Made by a program: the position numbers and the translations under genes
Shown here: piece by piece, positions 36,838-40,341 of the stretch
Layout of the letters: each line of letters starts with the position of its first letter
Numbering within the stretch: position 1 is the first letter of the stretch
NCBI GenBank assembly: GCA_902776935.1
Contig: CACYRS010000037.1
Coordinates: forward strand, 1-40,341
Direction of reading: 5' to 3'
DNA length: 40,341 bases
DNA from: an uncultured Prevotellaceae bacterium
GTDB taxonomy: Bacteria > Bacteroidota > Bacteroidia > Bacteroidales > Bacteroidaceae
Notes under the pieces: model-generated
Seen by the model: only the letters and a program-made list of their open reading frames with translations
Databases searched by the model: none
What the model was told of the DNA's origin: nothing

Positions 36838-37781
36838 CGTATTATCGTTTTGTCGTTTTTAACTTCGTCTAATGATATTCCCAGAACATCGCAGAAGATT
36901 GCCTCACGGGCAAAGAGTCCGTTGCCCGCCTGCTGGATATAATATGCATGTGGGTTGTCGTCCACCTCGTATGCTATCTCGTTGACGCGTGGCAGCGGGT
37001 GTAGAATCTTCATGTTTGGCTTTGCACTGCGCAGCATATCGTTGTTGAGCACATACACATTCTTCACTCTTTCATATTCCATGAGGTCGGAGAAACGCTC
37101 CTTCTGTACACGGGTCATATAAAGGATATCGGCATCAGCGATGATCTTCTCATTGAATGCTGTGTGCTCCTGATATTTTATGCCGTGATCCTTACAGTAG
37201 AGCTTATACTCGTTGGGCATCGACAGTTCTTTTGGCGCAACGAAATGGAAAGTGGGATTGAAGTGACGCATCGCCATCAGCAGCGAGTGTACCGTACGAC
37301 CGTATTTCAAATCGCCAACCATATATATATTAAGGTTCTCGAGCGTACCCTGAGTCTTGTAGATAGAGTAGAGGTCGAGCATGCACTGTGAGGGGTGCTG
37401 ATGGGCTCCGTCACCGGCATTCACGATGGGGACAGGTGCTACCTCTGAGGCGTAGACGGCTGCTCCCTCGATATAATGACGCATCACAATCACGTCGGCA
37501 TAGTTGGATACCATCAGGATGGTGTCCTTAAGGGTCTCTCCCTTGGTGCCGCTGGTAATCTTCGGGTCGGCAAAACCAATAACTCTCGCGCCAAGACGGT
37601 TGGCGGCGGTTTCAAACGATAGTCGGGTACGAGTAGAGGGCTCGAAGAAAAGTGTGGCAACGACTTTTCCTTTCAACAGCTCCCTGTTAGGGTGCTTCTC
37701 AAACTCTTCTGCCATCTCAATCATATAGAGGATTTTCTCCTTCGTGAGGTCGGCAATTGTCACAAAATTATGCTTTTCCAT
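36834..37781 (-). CDS. pyrB: Aspartate carbamoyltransferase catalytic subunit
   Basis: 315 residues, catalysing the first committed step of pyrimidine synthesis (carbamoyl phosphate plus aspartate). Motifs are [13 protein letters not shown] for carbamoyl-phosphate binding, [12 protein letters not shown], and [10 protein letters not shown] near the C-terminus. The start [12 protein letters not shown] at 37781 is preferred to an in-frame ATG 12 codons upstream, since the -7 box ends 23 nt before it and the extension would run into it. It leads pyrB-pyrI-glyA. Confidence 0.97.
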   Translation of the reverse strand: MEKHNFVTIADLTKEKILYMIEMAEEFEKHPNRELLKGKVVATLFFEPSTRTRLSFETAANRLGARVIGFADPKITSGTKGETLKDTILMVSNYADVIVMRHYIEGAAVYASEVAPVPIVNAGDGAHQHPSQCMLDLYSIYKTQGTLENLNIYMVGDLKYGRTVHSLLMAMRHFNPTFHFVAPKELSMPNEYKLYCKDHGIKYQEHTAFNEKIIADADILYMTRVQKERFSDLMEYERVKNVYVLNNDMLRSAKPNMKILHPLPRVNEIAYEVDDNPHAYYIQQAGNGLFAREAIFCDVLGISLDEVKNDKTIIR

Positions 37782-37804
37782 CCGTTTATTTGCATTAATC
37801 TCGG

Positions 37805-37812
37805 CAAAATTA
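37805..37812 (-). promoter_or_regulatory. -7 promoter box of pyrB-pyrI-glyA
   Basis: The minus strand reads TAATTTTG, 23 nt before the pyrB ATG. No attenuator-like hairpin is visible in the short leader. Confidence 0.62.
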
Positions 37813-37855
37813 CACAATATTTCTGATTTCCGTGCGATATTTTTGAATTATTTCG

Positions 37856-37863
37856 TAATTTTG
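37856..37863 (+). promoter_or_regulatory. -7 promoter box of the PBP1A gene
   Basis: TAATTTTG, 25 nt before ATG 37889. Confidence 0.62.
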
Positions 37864-37888
37864 CACCAAGAAAATCTTTTTTTAGCGT

Positions 37889-40201
37889 ATGAGGAAGTTT
37901 TTTGTCCGTCTGTTATGGACTTTGATAATATTATTCGTGCTTGGTGCAGGTGTCGCATTTTATGCCATCAGTGAGGGATGGATCGGATATATGCCACCTA
38001 TCGAGGATCTGCAGAATCCTATCAACCGTTTTGCTACTCAGATCTACTCTTCTGATGGAAAACTTATCGGTACGTGGAACTATAACCGCGAGAATCGTGT
38101 GATGGTTGATTACACCAAACTGTCACCTCATCTCGTTCATGCTCTTGTGGCTACTGAGGATGCCCGTTTCTATGAACATTCGGGTATCGATTTCTATGCT
38201 TTGGGCCGTGCCGTCATCAAACGAGGACTGATGGGACAGAAGAGTGCCGGTGGTGGTTCTACCATTACTCAGCAGTTGGCAAAACAGCTCTACTCCGAGC
38301 ATGCAAGTACCACTATGGAGCGACTCTTACAGAAACCGATAGAGTGGGTGATAGCAGTCAAGCTGGAACGTAACTACACCAAGGATGAGATACTTACAAT
38401 GTATCTGAATTATTTTGACTTCCTGCATAACGCCGTAGGTATCAAGACAGCATCTAACACTTATTTCAGCAAAGATCCTATCGACCTTACCGTCAATGAG
38501 GCGGCAACACTCGTTGGCTTATGTAAGAACCCTTCTTATTTTAATCCTGTACGTAACCCGGAACGCAGCCGTGAGCGTCGTAACATCGTCCTGGGACAGA
38601 TGGTGAAGGAGGGGTATCTCAGTCAGGCTGATTACGATAAATACAGTGCAGAACCTATGCAGCTGCGTTTCCATATCGCTGATCATAAAGACGGACTCGC
38701 AACATATTTCCGCGATTTCCTGCGTCGTTATATGACAGCAAAGAAACCAGAACGAGCTCTCTATGCATCGTGGAATATGGTGAAATACCATGTCGACTCA
38801 ATTAACTGGGTCTCAGACCCTTTGTACGGTTGGTGCAACAAAAACAAGAAGCATAATGGCGACTATTATAGCATATATACCGATGGCCTTCGAGTACATA
38901 CCACCATCGACTCGCGTATGCAGAAATATGCTGAGCAGGCTGTCTATGAACATGTGGTTAAGTTCCTCCAGCCAAACTTCAATGAGGGTAAGAAGTCAAA
39001 GGCTAACTTCCCTTATTCCAGCTCCCTTACCTCCCAACAGGTACAACAGGTGCTGATGCGTAATATCCGTCAGTGCGAGCGTTATCGCGTGATGAAGGAA
39101 AACGGTGCTTCCGAGGATGAGATACAGAAATCATTCCGTACCCCAGTGCCGATGTCAATCTTTACTTATCATGGTTCGGTGGATACTACGATGACTCCAC
39201 TTGACTCGATAAAATATTACAAATCGTTCCTGCGTACGGGCTTTATGAGCATCTGTCCTCAGAATGGTCATGTGAAGGCGTATGTGGGTGGTCTCGACTT
39301 TATGCACTTCGCTTACGATATGGTTATGGAGGGTCGACGCCAGGTAGGTTCTACCATCAAACCGTTCCTCTATTCTCTCGCAATGGAAAACGGGTTCTCT
39401 CCGTGTGACCTCGCTCCGAATGTGCAGCAGACGTATATGGTTGCCGGTAAACCGTGGACTCCTCGAAACAGCGGTCGTTCGCGTTATGGTGAGATGGTAA
39501 CACTGAAGTGGGGCCTCCAGCAGTCTAACAACTGGATCTCCGCTTATCTGATGAGTAAGCTCAGTCCGCAGGCCTTTGTCGACCTGCTCCATCAGTATGG
39601 AATAAACAATCCTGAGATTCATCCTTCAATGTCTCTCTGCCTTGGTCCATGTGAGATAACGGTGGGCGAGATGGCAAGTGCCTATACGGCATTTGTTAAT
39701 CACGGTATTCGTGCTTCTCACATGTTTGTTACAAGGATTGAGGATGGCGAGGGAAATATCATCTCACAGTTCGCTCCCCGGATGAACGAGGTGATAAGCG
39801 AGGAGAGTGCTCATAAGATGTTGTATATGCTTAAAGCCGTTGTCGATGGCGGTACGGCTGGCCGTTTGCGCTTCAAATATAATCTGAAGGGTGATCTGGC
39901 GGGAAAGACGGGTACCACAAACAGGAACAGTGATGCGTGGTTCATGGGACTTACTCCGACTCTTGTCACTGCATGTTGGGTTGGAGGCGATGACCGCGAC
40001 ATTCACTTTGAGTCGATGTCTATGGGTCAGGGCGCCACTATGGCTCTTCCGATTTTTGCACTCTATATGCAGAAGGTTTATCAGGACAAACAACTCGGAT
40101 ATAATGAAGATGCCATCTTTGATTTGCCTGATGGATATGATCCTTGTTCGTATGTCGAGGAGGCATTGGATGCTAACGATATTGAGGAAATTTTCGAGTA
40201 G
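37889..40201 (+). CDS. Class A penicillin-binding protein (PBP1A type)
   Basis: 770 residues, a bifunctional murein synthase anchored by one N-terminal helix (about 8-27). The glycosyltransferase domain (GT51) has the catalytic Glu90 in VATEDARFYEHSGID and the motif GGGSTITQQLAKQLY. The transpeptidase domain has Ser488-x-x-Lys491 (GSTIKPF), SNN at 546-548, and KTGT at 673-676, all intact. The length is normal. It polymerises glycan strands and cross-links peptides in the periplasm. It is monocistronic with its own promoter and a terminator. Confidence 0.95.
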   Translation: MRKFFVRLLWTLIILFVLGAGVAFYAISEGWIGYMPPIEDLQNPINRFATQIYSSDGKLIGTWNYNRENRVMVDYTKLSPHLVHALVATEDARFYEHSGIDFYALGRAVIKRGLMGQKSAGGGSTITQQLAKQLYSEHASTTMERLLQKPIEWVIAVKLERNYTKDEILTMYLNYFDFLHNAVGIKTASNTYFSKDPIDLTVNEAATLVGLCKNPSYFNPVRNPERSRERRNIVLGQMVKEGYLSQADYDKYSAEPMQLRFHIADHKDGLATYFRDFLRRYMTAKKPERALYASWNMVKYHVDSINWVSDPLYGWCNKNKKHNGDYYSIYTDGLRVHTTIDSRMQKYAEQAVYEHVVKFLQPNFNEGKKSKANFPYSSSLTSQQVQQVLMRNIRQCERYRVMKENGASEDEIQKSFRTPVPMSIFTYHGSVDTTMTPLDSIKYYKSFLRTGFMSICPQNGHVKAYVGGLDFMHFAYDMVMEGRRQVGSTIKPFLYSLAMENGFSPCDLAPNVQQTYMVAGKPWTPRNSGRSRYGEMVTLKWGLQQSNNWISAYLMSKLSPQAFVDLLHQYGINNPEIHPSMSLCLGPCEITVGEMASAYTAFVNHGIRASHMFVTRIEDGEGNIISQFAPRMNEVISEESAHKMLYMLKAVVDGGTAGRLRFKYNLKGDLAGKTGTTNRNSDAWFMGLTPTLVTACWVGGDDRDIHFESMSMGQGATMALPIFALYMQKVYQDKQLGYNEDAIFDLPDGYDPCSYVEEALDANDIEEIFE

Positions 40202-40225
40202 TCGATAACGCGTAAAATCGCGTAA

Positions 40226-40269
40226 AAGGCCTACGCTTTATATTATATAATAAGGTGTAGGTCTTTTTT
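40226..40269 (+). terminator. Terminator of the PBP1A gene
   Basis: A long stem pairs 40227-40241 with 40250-40264 (several G-T pairs), followed by a run of T. Just upstream CGCGTAAAA is directly repeated (40209 and 40219). The last ~70 bases hold nothing further I can support. Confidence 0.75.
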
Positions 40270-40341
40270 GTTGTGATAAATTTCAAAATAAGTGTTAAAT
40301 CCCAAAAATAATCGCGGAAATATTTGGAGGGAACCGAAAAA

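Noticed and set aside
37782-37805. PyrR-type attenuator or riboswitch before pyrB
   Set aside because: The leader is only about 20 nt long with no hairpin or T run.

Overview
The window looks like chromosomal DNA of a Bacteroidales bacterium, most likely a Prevotellaceae (Prevotella/Segatella type) member. Several things point there. Nearly every transcription unit starts behind the Bacteroidetes sigma-ABfr -7 box TAnnTTTG, sometimes with TTTG 19-20 bp upstream. Shine-Dalgarno sites are almost absent. The gene content includes an Rpb6-type omega subunit, DUF4293, RprX/RprY, a LruC-domain lipoprotein, a GldB-like lipoprotein, DUF4861 and DPP IV. No rRNA, tRNA, CRISPR, integrase or transposase was recognised.

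Layout. 1-1121: a truncated HU-like DNA-binding gene diverges from an M15-type peptidase; between them lie a repeat-bearing leader, an inverted repeat and a pure A/T core. 1291-3752: LruC lipoprotein and an AEC-family transporter. 3764-7553: uvrB diverges from the bamD-rpb6-DUF4293 operon. 7598-12887: valS diverges from mazG-lipoprotein-RNase Z. 12964-16158: an envelope cluster with a tiny secreted protein, an L,D-transpeptidase, an ECF sigma factor, a one-TM probable anti-sigma and a Spy-like periplasmic protein. 16159-20698: nth diverges from a GH2 beta-galactosidase, followed by an unknown secreted protein. 20878-24719 (minus strand): rprX-rprY-small membrane ORF, then rpsF-rpsR-rplI. 24972-27068: an unusually GC-rich S41 peptidase and a tiny lipoprotein. 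27279-30864: mtaB-GT2, convergent with a DUF4861 gene. 31063-35057: GldB-like lipoprotein, a TIGR01212-type radical SAM protein and DPP IV. 35092-37781: pyrB-pyrI-glyA operon (minus strand). 37889-40201: a class A penicillin-binding protein.

Most genes are core housekeeping (DNA repair, translation, pyrimidine and one-carbon metabolism, cell wall). They sit beside envelope-facing genes: BamD, L,D-transpeptidase, PBP1A, sigma/anti-sigma/Spy and RprXY. I do not see an unmistakable new multi-gene defence or mobile system.

The observations I rate highest are these. (1) rpsR and rplI carry the only strong Shine-Dalgarno sites I found, in a phylum whose ribosomes hide the anti-SD using bS6, bS18 and bS21. 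(2) An undetected 59-residue two-helix membrane ORF overlaps the rprY stop by ATGA. (3) The HU/M15 spacer carries a 26-bp inverted repeat around a 56-bp A/T core and a tandem leader repeat. (4) Four-copy heptamer repeats sit just upstream of the -7 boxes of uvrB and rpsF, with the variant position in the same copy in both. (5) The S41 peptidase is compositionally foreign.
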